Shown: positions 1 through 6,047 of the stretch, piece after piece
Position numbering within the stretch: the stretch's first letter is position 1
Layout of the letters: each line of letters opens with the position of its first letter
From: CAYOHP01 sp964403795 [NCBI: uncultured bacterium]
GTDB lineage: Bacteria > Muiribacteriota > UBA6191 > CAZXTJ01
Reading direction: 5' to 3'
Assembly: GCA_964403795.1 (NCBI GenBank)
Contig: CAYOHP010000040.1
Coordinates: 5,409 to 47,544 of the forward strand
Length of the DNA: 42,136 nt
Notes under the pieces: model-generated
What the model saw: the letters and a program-made list of their open reading frames with translations, nothing else
Database searches by the model: none
Told to the model about the DNA's origin: nothing
Translations under genes and position numbers: made by a program

Positions 1-137
1 TCGTCGTCGTACATGGCGTCGTCGCAGGCCGAGCCGGAGCACGAGTCGTGGTCGGCGTAGGCCACTGCGACCGGGCCCGCCAGCGCGAACAGGTAGAAGA
101 ACAACAGGGTGAGAATTCGAAGTTTGGTGACCTTCAT
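1..137 (-). CDS. Secreted protein, N-terminal part only
   Basis: The first 45 codons of a minus-strand gene that runs off the left edge. It starts at an ATG (rc of 135-137) preceded by GGAGGT about 10 nt upstream. The N-terminus is a classic signal peptide: MKVTKLR, then a hydrophobic core LTLLFFYLFALAG, then a likely cleavage region VAVAYA. The mature start holds two cysteines (DSCSGSACDD) and is rich in Asp. Codon use is less GC3-biased in the first codons, as is common in signal-peptide regions. The function is unknown; a small secreted or periplasmic Cys/Asp-rich protein fits. Confidence 0.6.
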   Translation of the reverse strand, partial: MKVTKLRILTLLFFYLFALAGPVAVAYADHDSCSGSACDDAMYDD

Positions 138-334
138 CGGTGTTCGGACCTCCAGGATTCCCTTCCGGCTCGGCGGCTCGGGCCGCGCGTCTTCTCTCGT
201 CGCGAGCATCCTAAGGAGGGTCTCCGGCTTCGGATAGCCCCTACGCGACGATTCCTTCCGTCCTGGACTACGAGGCTCTTCCCCGGAGGTTGCACCGGGC
301 GCTCGGAGCCAGCCGGGGAGAGGTTCACGGTCTC
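138..334. other. Intergenic region
   Basis: About 200 bp between two minus-strand genes. It holds the ribosome binding site of the secreted-protein gene (rc of about 148-153) and a possible -10-like TATCCG on the minus strand near 228-235. I see no further coding pattern or RNA gene. Confidence 0.4.
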
Positions 335-952
335 TCAGTACTGCCGGGCTTCCCGCTCGAGGCGCTCCACCAGATCGGAGGCGACCCGCCGGTTCCCGAT
401 GGCGAGCGCCTCGTAGGCGTCGTCGAGCAGTCCGAAGAGGTAGTCCGCCTCCGGATCCGCTTCGGCGATCTCCAGGATCCGGTTCCTGAGGGGATGGAGC
501 CGCTTGCGCAGCTCCTCGACCTCGGGAAGGGGGCGCCCGTCGTCGGCCGGCTTCGGAGTGCCCGGCCCTCCGACCCCGGAACCGGAGTCGGGGGTCGGCC
601 GCCGGCCCGGGGAGTCGAGCAGGGTACGGGCTTCCTCGAGACGAGCGGAGACGACCTCGAGATTCCTGGCCTCGAAGGCCTTCACGGCTGCGGCCAAGGC
701 CGTCTCGGCCTCGGTGACGTCGCGTCCGGCCTGGCGTGCCGAGGCGATCCGGGCCTCGAGCTTGTCCTTCTGGCCGAAGAGCTTGCGCCGATGGGCCCCG
801 GCCGAGGTGTCGACTTCATGCTCGATCCGGAAGGCGGAGGTGCCGGGGCTCCCCGGGATCAGCCCGCGGGCGTCGAGGACCAGGTACCCGATGGCTCCCA
901 GGCAGCCGAGGCACGCGATCCCGACCAGCCATGTGAGCACCCTGGCGACCAC
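335..952 (-). CDS. Single-pass membrane protein with coiled-coil domain
   Basis: A 205-aa protein that I do not recognise as a named family. I chose the GTG at 952 because it directly precedes a hydrophobic segment (LTWLVGIACLGCLGAIGYLVL, about residues 6-25); translation further upstream in this frame is Arg/Ser-rich shadow sequence. After the membrane segment come a Lys/Arg/Glu-rich helical stretch (about 50-110), a Pro/Gly linker (about 115-140), and a second helical region to the C-terminus. A TACCAT hexamer 6 nt before the GTG suggests a leaderless transcript. It is divergent from the TPR gene at 1083, and both proteins are membrane-anchored with coiled coils, so a joint envelope role is possible but unproven. 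Confidence 0.6.
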   Translation of the reverse strand: MVARVLTWLVGIACLGCLGAIGYLVLDARGLIPGSPGTSAFRIEHEVDTSAGAHRRKLFGQKDKLEARIASARQAGRDVTEAETALAAAVKAFEARNLEVVSARLEEARTLLDSPGRRPTPDSGSGVGGPGTPKPADDGRPLPEVEELRKRLHPLRNRILEIAEADPEADYLFGLLDDAYEALAIGNRRVASDLVERLEREARQY

Positions 953-958
953 GGGGAG

Positions 959-964
959 ATGGTA
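959..964 (-). promoter_or_regulatory. -10-like element before the 335-952 gene
   Basis: On the minus strand this reads TACCAT and ends 6 nt before the GTG start, the spacing expected of a leaderless mRNA. No convincing -35 hexamer is visible. Confidence 0.35.
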
Positions 965-1067
965 CCCGGGGGCTCCGCCCGGGGGAAACCGGAGCCGGAG
1001 GTCTGCGAGGACCGGGCCGGAGGCGGGTCCGGGCCACCGGGGTTCGTCCCGGAGCGGGGCTTCCGGG

Positions 1068-1073
1068 TACGCT
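1068..1073 (+). promoter_or_regulatory. -10-like element before the TPR gene
   Basis: TACGCT lies 9 nt before the ATG at 1083 and there is no Shine-Dalgarno sequence between them. This suggests a leaderless or near-leaderless transcript. It sits in the 130-bp divergent region shared with the minus-strand gene at 335-952. Confidence 0.35.
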
Positions 1074-1082
1074 GGCACCTCG

Positions 1083-2582
1083 ATGGACGAGGCCAAGCCG
1101 AGGGCGATGGGCAAGGGCTCGATCAGCCATCCCGAGAAGAACGATCTCGAGGGGCTCAAGCGCTCCAACGTCGAGCTCCGGGAGCGTCTGGTCATGCTCC
1201 AGACCGAGCTCGATCTGCGCGACCGCGAGGATGCCCAGGGCACCCTGGCCCGCCTGCGCGAGGTCGCCGACCGGAAGACCGAGGAAGCCGAGCGTCTGGC
1301 CGACGAGCTCCGGCAGGCCGAGGCCGAACTCCAGATGCGGATCGATGTGGCCGGGGCGCTCCGCCGGGAACTCGACAAGACGGGGGGACAGAGGGGCCGG
1401 GAGCAGGCCCTCGATACCGAGAACCAGGATCTCAAGGAACGGCTGTCCCTGGCGCTCACCCACCTGGAGTCGCTGGCCGACCGGGATGGGCTCCGGGAGC
1501 AGGTCGACCGCGCCATGGCCAGGGCGGAGGAGGCCGAGTCGGAACGGGTGCGGGCGAGCGGTGAGGCTACCCAGGAGCGGGAGCGCTACCAGGCGATGGC
1601 CGAGCGGGCCCGCCAGGCGGAGGCTGCCGCCGCGATCGGCCAGGACCAGCTGGATCGGCTGAAGAAGCGGGCGTCCAGGGCGTTGGCCGGGATCTTCCTC
1701 TTGGGTCTGGCCGTTGGCGTGACCGGGGCCCGCCTGGTGCTCCCGGTCCCGGCTCCCGGTTCCGGGGAGGCCCTTCCTTCGCCGACCCCGTTTCCCTCGC
1801 CCACCCGGGAGGTAGCGGCCGCGGGTTCCGAGGAGGTCACGACCCAGGTCCTCGGGCTCCTGGAACAGGCCGCCCATCGCCGCCTGGACCGTACCGCCAC
1901 CGGCCTCCCGGCACCGCCGGTCCCGCCCGAGGTCCGCGACTTCCGGGGCGAGGGAGCGGCCGCCGCCATGGCGCGGCTGGCCAAGGGAGCTCCCCAGGCC
2001 GAGGTGTTGGAGGAACTCCGGGCACTGGCCCGGGCCCGACAGGCCGAACTCGATCGGCTCGAGCCGCTGGTGGCTCGCCTGCTCTTCCTGTCGGGTCGGG
2101 AAGAGGAGAGCCGGGCCCTCCTCCGTTCGGCCCTGCTCGATGGCTCGGTGGGTGTCGAGGGTCGGGTCCTGGAGGGGGAGCTCCTGCTCTCCTCCGGCCA
2201 GGTGGGACCGGCGGGTGCGGTGTTCCGGACGGTCCTCGAGGCGGCTCCGGACCATGCCCGGGCCCGGGCCGGCCTGGCCAACGTGCTGGAGCTGGAAGGC
2301 GAGGCCGCGGCCGCGGAATCCGAGCTGGCGCGGGCCATCGCTGCCGATCCGGCCCATCCCCATTATCGCTTCTCCCTGGCCATGCTGCTGCGGCGCCGCT
2401 CGGACTGGCCGGGGATGATCCGGGAGCTGGAAGCGGTGCGCGACCTCTCGCCTCGCGACCCCGACGTCCACTGGTACCTCGCCGAGGCCTACCAGGCCCA
2501 TGGGGACTCGGCCGCCGCCACTGCCGCCCGGACCCGGGCCACCGAACTCGGGTACCGAGGCAACGCCGCGCAGGAGTTTTGA
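1083..2582 (+). CDS. Coiled-coil, membrane and TPR protein
   Basis: A 499-aa protein with three parts. Residues about 15-195 are a long Glu/Arg/Lys/Ala-rich coiled coil. Residues about 199-217 are a hydrophobic segment (LAGIFLLGLAVGVTGA) followed by a Pro/Ser-rich linker. Residues about 240-499 are helical repeats of TPR type, with clear units near the end (EAAPDHARARAGLANVLEL, then AIAADPAHPHYRFSLAMLL, then LSPRDPDVHWYLAEAYQ). The ATG at 1083 is the first start in the region of good codon use. It lies just upstream of the ECF sigma gene, 43 bp away, so it may share a role in envelope signalling, but that is inference. No enzymatic motif is seen. Confidence 0.75.
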   Translation: MDEAKPRAMGKGSISHPEKNDLEGLKRSNVELRERLVMLQTELDLRDREDAQGTLARLREVADRKTEEAERLADELRQAEAELQMRIDVAGALRRELDKTGGQRGREQALDTENQDLKERLSLALTHLESLADRDGLREQVDRAMARAEEAESERVRASGEATQERERYQAMAERARQAEAAAAIGQDQLDRLKKRASRALAGIFLLGLAVGVTGARLVLPVPAPGSGEALPSPTPFPSPTREVAAAGSEEVTTQVLGLLEQAAHRRLDRTATGLPAPPVPPEVRDFRGEGAAAAMARLAKGAPQAEVLEELRALARARQAELDRLEPLVARLLFLSGREEESRALLRSALLDGSVGVEGRVLEGELLLSSGQVGPAGAVFRTVLEAAPDHARARAGLANVLELEGEAAAAESELARAIAADPAHPHYRFSLAMLLRRRSDWPGMIRELEAVRDLSPRDPDVHWYLAEAYQAHGDSAAATAARTRATELGYRGNAAQEF

Positions 2583-2609
2583 ACCTCCGGGACCTCGAGG
2601 ATGTACCTT
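2579..2609 (+). promoter_or_regulatory. Candidate promoter of the sigma factor operon
   Basis: A TTGAAC-like -35 (2579-2584) and a TACCTT -10 (2604-2609), 19 nt apart, lie in the 43-bp gap before the sigma gene. The gap also holds GGGGAGAGG (2612-2620), a good ribosome binding site for the ATG at 2626. The 19-nt spacing is long, so the call is tentative. No clear ECF-type GGAAC/CGTC pair was seen. Confidence 0.35.
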
Positions 2610-2625
2610 CTGGGGAGAGGTGCGC

Positions 2626-3228
2626 ATGGAGGTTTCCGACCAGGAGCTCCTGGATCTGGCCCTGCAGGGTGACGGGAGCGCGTTCGCGGTGCTCGTGGGG
2701 CGCTACGAGATCCCGCTCCGGGGATACTTCCGGCGCCGTCGGGTCGAGGACGAGGATGCCGGGGACCTGCTCCAGGAGGTCTTCCTCAGGGTGTTCCGCT
2801 ACGCGGCCTCCTACGATCCGGCCAAGCGGCTCGGCTCCTGGATCTTCTCTATCGCCTCCAATCTCTTCAAGGACCGGGTCGCGTCGGAGCGGCGCCGGAA
2901 CGAACACGAGGCGGCGTCCGATCCCGGCGACCTCGCGGTCGCCCTCCGCTGCGAGCGCCCGGGCCCCGAGGCCATGGCGCTCCGCTCGGAGGTCCGGGGC
3001 GACATCCTGGTGGCACTTTCCCGGCTCTCGGACCAGCACCGGGCCGTCTTCATGCTGAAGCACTACTACGGGCTCCGGTACGAAGAGATCGCCCGGATCC
3101 TGGGGTGTTCGGTCGGGACCGTGAAGTCCCGCATGCACTACGCCTGTCTGAAGCTGCAGGAGCGACTGTCGCGGGAAGGGCACGGGCCCTTCCCGGAGAC
3201 CGGGGAGGTCGGGGGGGGGGATCCATGA
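2626..3228 (+). CDS. ECF-family RNA polymerase sigma factor
   Basis: A 200-aa sigma-70 family protein of the extracytoplasmic-function type. Region 2 is at about residues 8-90: the core-binding and -10 parts include DLLQEVFLRVFRY and SWIFSIASNLFKD. Region 4 is at about 120-185, with a helix-turn-helix of the form YGLRYEEIARILG followed by GTVKSRMHYA. The linker contains no extra domain. The start is the ATG at 2626, 6 nt after a strong ribosome binding site; an upstream in-frame ATG lies inside the TPR gene and is rejected. It overlaps the anti-sigma gene by 4 bp (ATGA). It heads the cluster with FtsH, MoxR and vWA genes and probably controls it or senses the same signal. A run of ten G residues lies in its last codons. 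Confidence 0.93.
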   Translation: MEVSDQELLDLALQGDGSAFAVLVGRYEIPLRGYFRRRRVEDEDAGDLLQEVFLRVFRYAASYDPAKRLGSWIFSIASNLFKDRVASERRRNEHEAASDPGDLAVALRCERPGPEAMALRSEVRGDILVALSRLSDQHRAVFMLKHYYGLRYEEIARILGCSVGTVKSRMHYACLKLQERLSREGHGPFPETGEVGGGDP

Positions 3229-4145
3229 GCGTTCACGAACTCGGCTTGCGGTGCGACCGGGTCCGGACCGAGCTGGTGCACTACCACTTCGGCGAGGTGG
3301 AGCCCGCGATCGCCGAGGCGATGGGGCGCCACGTCGAGACCTGCGACGGCTGCGCGCAGGAACTCGAGGCGCTCCGGACCACCCTCGACATGACCCAGGG
3401 GTTCCGGGCACCGGCGCTGCCGGAAGAGGTCCGCGAGCGCCTGTGGGCCCGGGTCGAGGCCCGCCGCGGGGGCGCCATGGAAGCGATGTGGTCGGTCTTC
3501 TCCCCGATGCTCCTCGGGGTGGGGACCTGCCTGCTCTCCCTCTATCCCCTCCACCATTTCGACGTGCTGCGGAGGATCGAGACCTCCACCCTGGTCCTGG
3601 CGGCGGTGGTGTGGGCCAGCCTCTACAACTCGGTCTTCACCTCGATCCTGCACCACGCCCGATTGCGGAGGCTCCTGGCTCCCGATCCGGGCGAGGGACG
3701 GGTGCCGGTGGGCGAAGTGGACGAGCCGGAGGAGACCCGGGGAATCCGGATCCAGAGCGTCATCTACGGGCTCCTGGTGGCGTTCACCGGCCTCTTCTGG
3801 GCAGCCATGGTGGTGGTGGGGCCGGGGGCGACCCGGGGGCCTGGGACTGGGGTCGCGCCGGCGATGACCAGCCTCTCGCTCGGGGTCCTGGGTATGGTCG
3901 GCCTGGGGATCGGGGTCCACGAGCGGTCCCACGCCTATGCCACCTCGATCCTGGTCTCCTCGCTCTACTGCGCCCTTGGGACGCCGGCCCTCTACCTGAT
4001 CACCCATGGGGCGATGAGTCCTGCCGACGTGCTGCGCGGGTCGGGCTCCATCCTGTTCTTCTGCCTGGCAGGCACGGCCGTGGGACGGGTGATCCAGGCC
4101 GCTCCCCGGGCCGTCGCTTCGGTTCCCCTGGGGCGGCACACCTGA
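3225..4145 (+). CDS. Zinc-finger membrane anti-sigma factor
   Basis: A 306-aa protein. Its N-terminal about 85 residues contain the zinc-binding anti-sigma motif His36-x3-Cys40-x2-Cys43, as in the zf-HC2/ZAS family that sequesters ECF sigma factors. The rest holds about six hydrophobic segments (for example around 90-105, 125-145, 185-205, 215-235, 245-265 and 275-290), so it is polytopic in the inner membrane. Most anti-sigma factors of this type have only one membrane pass, so this is a larger sensor. The ATG at 3225 overlaps the sigma stop (ATGA), directly after a G10 run. The coupling to the sigma gene is standard for such pairs. The signal it senses is unknown. Confidence 0.85.
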   Translation: MSVHELGLRCDRVRTELVHYHFGEVEPAIAEAMGRHVETCDGCAQELEALRTTLDMTQGFRAPALPEEVRERLWARVEARRGGAMEAMWSVFSPMLLGVGTCLLSLYPLHHFDVLRRIETSTLVLAAVVWASLYNSVFTSILHHARLRRLLAPDPGEGRVPVGEVDEPEETRGIRIQSVIYGLLVAFTGLFWAAMVVVGPGATRGPGTGVAPAMTSLSLGVLGMVGLGIGVHERSHAYATSILVSSLYCALGTPALYLITHGAMSPADVLRGSGSILFFCLAGTAVGRVIQAAPRAVASVPLGRHT

Positions 4146-4372
4146 GCCGGGGAGGGACCCGGATCCGGGCGGTCTCGGCCTTCCTCGGGAAGCCGGTGCA
4201 GGACCTCATCGATCGGGGTTTCTTCGATGCGCCCCCGGGTGAGATCCGGGTCCGCTTGCGGGTGGTGGAGGGGCGGGTGGAGCTGGTGATCCACGGCCTG
4301 GACCAGCGGCGGGTCCACGAGTTCGTGGTGCCGTTCCCGAGCGAGGACGTCGCGGCCGAACTGTGCGGCTGA
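4142..4372 (+). CDS. Small protein of the FtsH/MoxR/vWA cluster
   Basis: A 76-aa open frame with strong GC3 coding bias that lacks a usual start codon. The frame is open from a CTG at 4142 that overlaps the anti-sigma stop (CTGA). A second option is an ATC at 4163, which sits 6 nt after GGGGAGGG. The only GTG (4196) would cut off conserved-looking sequence. The product has an alternating beta-strand pattern (EIRVRLRVVEGRVELVIHG) and ends close to the start of the next gene, overlapping it by 10 bp. I recognise it only as a likely accessory domain of FtsH ternary systems; it could be a separate chain or the N-terminal part of a protein that is fused to the next gene elsewhere. The reaction is unknown. 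Confidence 0.55.
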   Translation: MSRGGTRIRAVSAFLGKPVQDLIDRGFFDAPPGEIRVRLRVVEGRVELVIHGLDQRRVHEFVVPFPSEDVAAELCG

Positions 4373-5385
4373 GCCACCGGGTCGAGTTCGACTTCCTGCG
4401 GTTCGCCGGCGAGCTCCTCTCGGGCAGGTACACGGGGCCGCGTCGGGTGGTGCTGGCCTCGGCCCGGGATGGCCTGGTGCGGGGGGCCGACGGTCGTCCC
4501 GAGGTCCTGGTCGCCCTCGAGCCGATGCTGGCCAAGGCCGTGGTGCGGGAACTCTGCGATGGGGGAGGTATGCACCCCATCGTCCAGGTCGCGAGGGGGC
4601 GCTCCCGGCCTTCCCGCCTCTGCCTGGCCCCGCTCTCGGTCTCGCTCATGCCGCTTCGGTTCGGAGAGGCGAGCTTCCGGCTCCTGGAGGCCCTGCACGA
4701 CGCTCCCCCCGACCGTGCGGTCGAGTCCCTGACGGAGCCGTCCAGCCTCGCCGAGATGATCCTCTTCCATCGGGTGGCGCGGGCCCTCGGGTCGGCGGTC
4801 CCGGATGCCCTGGTCCGGAAGTCCCCGCTCTCCGAACTCGAATCCGGCGGGCCCGAGCGGGTCCGGGACCGGGTGGGGGATCTCCTCGAGGTTCCCGGCG
4901 GTCGGGAAGTCCTGCGGTGCCGGACCGCGGCCATCGCCTCCTCCTGGGCCCACCGGGTCCGGCGCGCCTGGGCGCTTCCAGGGGAGGCCCAGGCCCGGGA
5001 ACTCGCCCGGGTAGGCGGCCTGGTCGGCCAGTGGACCGGGACCACCCTGGAAGCCGCGGCCCAGGAACTGCTGGGCGCGCCCTTGCGCTTCTACCGGAAG
5101 CTCTTGTGCGAGATCCGCTCCCCCCAGGCGGTGCTTGAGGAATCGGCGCGGACCGCGACGGGGTTTCGCAAGGTCAGCGATCAGGAGGCCTTCCTGGACG
5201 CCGCGGCTGCGGTCTTCGCACCGGCCTCGGCGCTGGCGCGGGAGGCCGGTCGCCTGGACCGCGTCCCCAGCATGGAGAGGGAGGAGCCGGAGAGCGTCTT
5301 CGCCGAGGAGTACCGGCGGATCGGGGCCGACCCGGTCGGACACGCCCTCGCGCTGCATGCCGCTCTTGCCCGCAGACTGGCTTGA
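4363..5385 (+). CDS. Unrecognised component of the FtsH/MoxR/vWA cluster
   Basis: A 340-aa protein with no signal peptide, no membrane segment and no enzymatic motif that I can see. The N-terminal part (RVEFDFLRFAGELLSG, about residues 6-20) is followed by a mixed region with short beta strands. From about residue 100 the chain is mainly helical, rich in Ala, Arg, Leu and Glu. The start is a GTG at 4363 that overlaps the previous frame by 10 bp. Its position between the anti-sigma factor and the FtsH-type protease, with small gaps, suggests it is one of the variable accessory proteins of FtsH ternary systems. That assignment is from context and memory of such loci, not from a motif. Confidence 0.65.
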   Translation: MRLSHRVEFDFLRFAGELLSGRYTGPRRVVLASARDGLVRGADGRPEVLVALEPMLAKAVVRELCDGGGMHPIVQVARGRSRPSRLCLAPLSVSLMPLRFGEASFRLLEALHDAPPDRAVESLTEPSSLAEMILFHRVARALGSAVPDALVRKSPLSELESGGPERVRDRVGDLLEVPGGREVLRCRTAAIASSWAHRVRRAWALPGEAQARELARVGGLVGQWTGTTLEAAAQELLGAPLRFYRKLLCEIRSPQAVLEESARTATGFRKVSDQEAFLDAAAAVFAPASALAREAGRLDRVPSMEREEPESVFAEEYRRIGADPVGHALALHAALARRLA

Positions 5386-5421
5386 GTCCGGGGGCCTCCG
5401 CCGCCGGACCGGGCCATGCGC

Positions 5422-5427
5422 TACCCT
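5422..5427 (+). promoter_or_regulatory. -10-like element inside the cluster
   Basis: TACCCT lies in the only sizeable gap of the cluster (58 bp, 5386-5443), 16 nt before the GTG at 5444, with GGGAGGTG as ribosome binding site between them. It may give the FtsH half of the operon its own transcription start. No clear -35 is seen. Confidence 0.35.
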
Positions 5428-5443
5428 GGTCGGGAGGTGCGCC

Positions 5444-6043
5444 GTGAGCTATCCCTACCGCGTCGTCGTGACCAAGGGAATCGAAGAGACGGTCCGGGCC
5501 GCCGATCGCAGCGAGCGCACCCTCGAGCTTCCCCCCATCGTCGCCCGGGAACGGGCGCGCCAGATCCTCGAGGCCGCCCTGCGCCGCCGCGGCTGGGAGG
5601 GAGAGGGCGGCAAGCTGGTGAGACCCGGGGGCAAAGGGGAAGAGTCGGTCCTGGACCTGGAGACCGGCAAGGTCACCACTACCGTCGAGGAGGACGAGGT
5701 CCTCCGCAAGGAGCTGTCGCTCGAGGGTGTCGGGGACTCGCTCTCGCGTCCGACCGCGGCCGACGAGGAGGCGCTCCGGCGGAAGGTCGAGGCCGAGCTC
5801 GACACCCGTCTGGCCATCTCGGAGGAGGACCGGGCGGCCAAGCGGGTGGCGCTCGAGTCGCGGCTCGCCCGGAGGCTGGCGGCGAGCGACGAGGAACGGG
5901 CCAAGGAACTCGAGGCCGTGCTCCTCGAGGTCTATGCAGAGAGTCTCAAGGAGAAGGCCCGGAGTCTCGGCACCGTGACCGAGGTACGCGAAGAGACCAC
6001 CGCCGCCGGCGAGTACGAGCTCGTCATCCGGATTGAGGAGTGA
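5444..6043 (+). CDS. Unrecognised charged protein upstream of the FtsH-type gene
   Basis: A 199-aa acidic and highly charged protein. The start is a GTG at 5444, placed 5 nt after GGGAGGTG; the longer open frame from 5135 runs inside the previous gene and is not used. The N-terminus (SYPYRVVVTKGIEETV) and the C-terminus (TVTEVREETTAAGEYELVIRIEE) look like strands of one small alpha/beta fold. The middle (about residues 95-175) is a long helical region with repeated Glu/Arg/Lys, probably coiled coil. It ends 4 bp before the protease gene. The general plan recalls accessory domains of FtsH ternary systems and, more loosely, the small partners of Ycf46-type AAA proteins. No function can be assigned. 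Confidence 0.7.
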   Translation: MSYPYRVVVTKGIEETVRAADRSERTLELPPIVARERARQILEAALRRRGWEGEGGKLVRPGGKGEESVLDLETGKVTTTVEEDEVLRKELSLEGVGDSLSRPTAADEEALRRKVEAELDTRLAISEEDRAAKRVALESRLARRLAASDEERAKELEAVLLEVYAESLKEKARSLGTVTEVREETTAAGEYELVIRIEE

Positions 6044-6047
6044 TCCG

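Noticed and set aside
816-2627. Long minus-strand open frame of about 600 codons opposite the TPR gene
   Set aside because: Its composition is Gly/Pro/Arg/His-rich without a domain pattern; high GC makes long antisense frames common. The plus-strand frame has coiled coil, membrane helix and TPR units.
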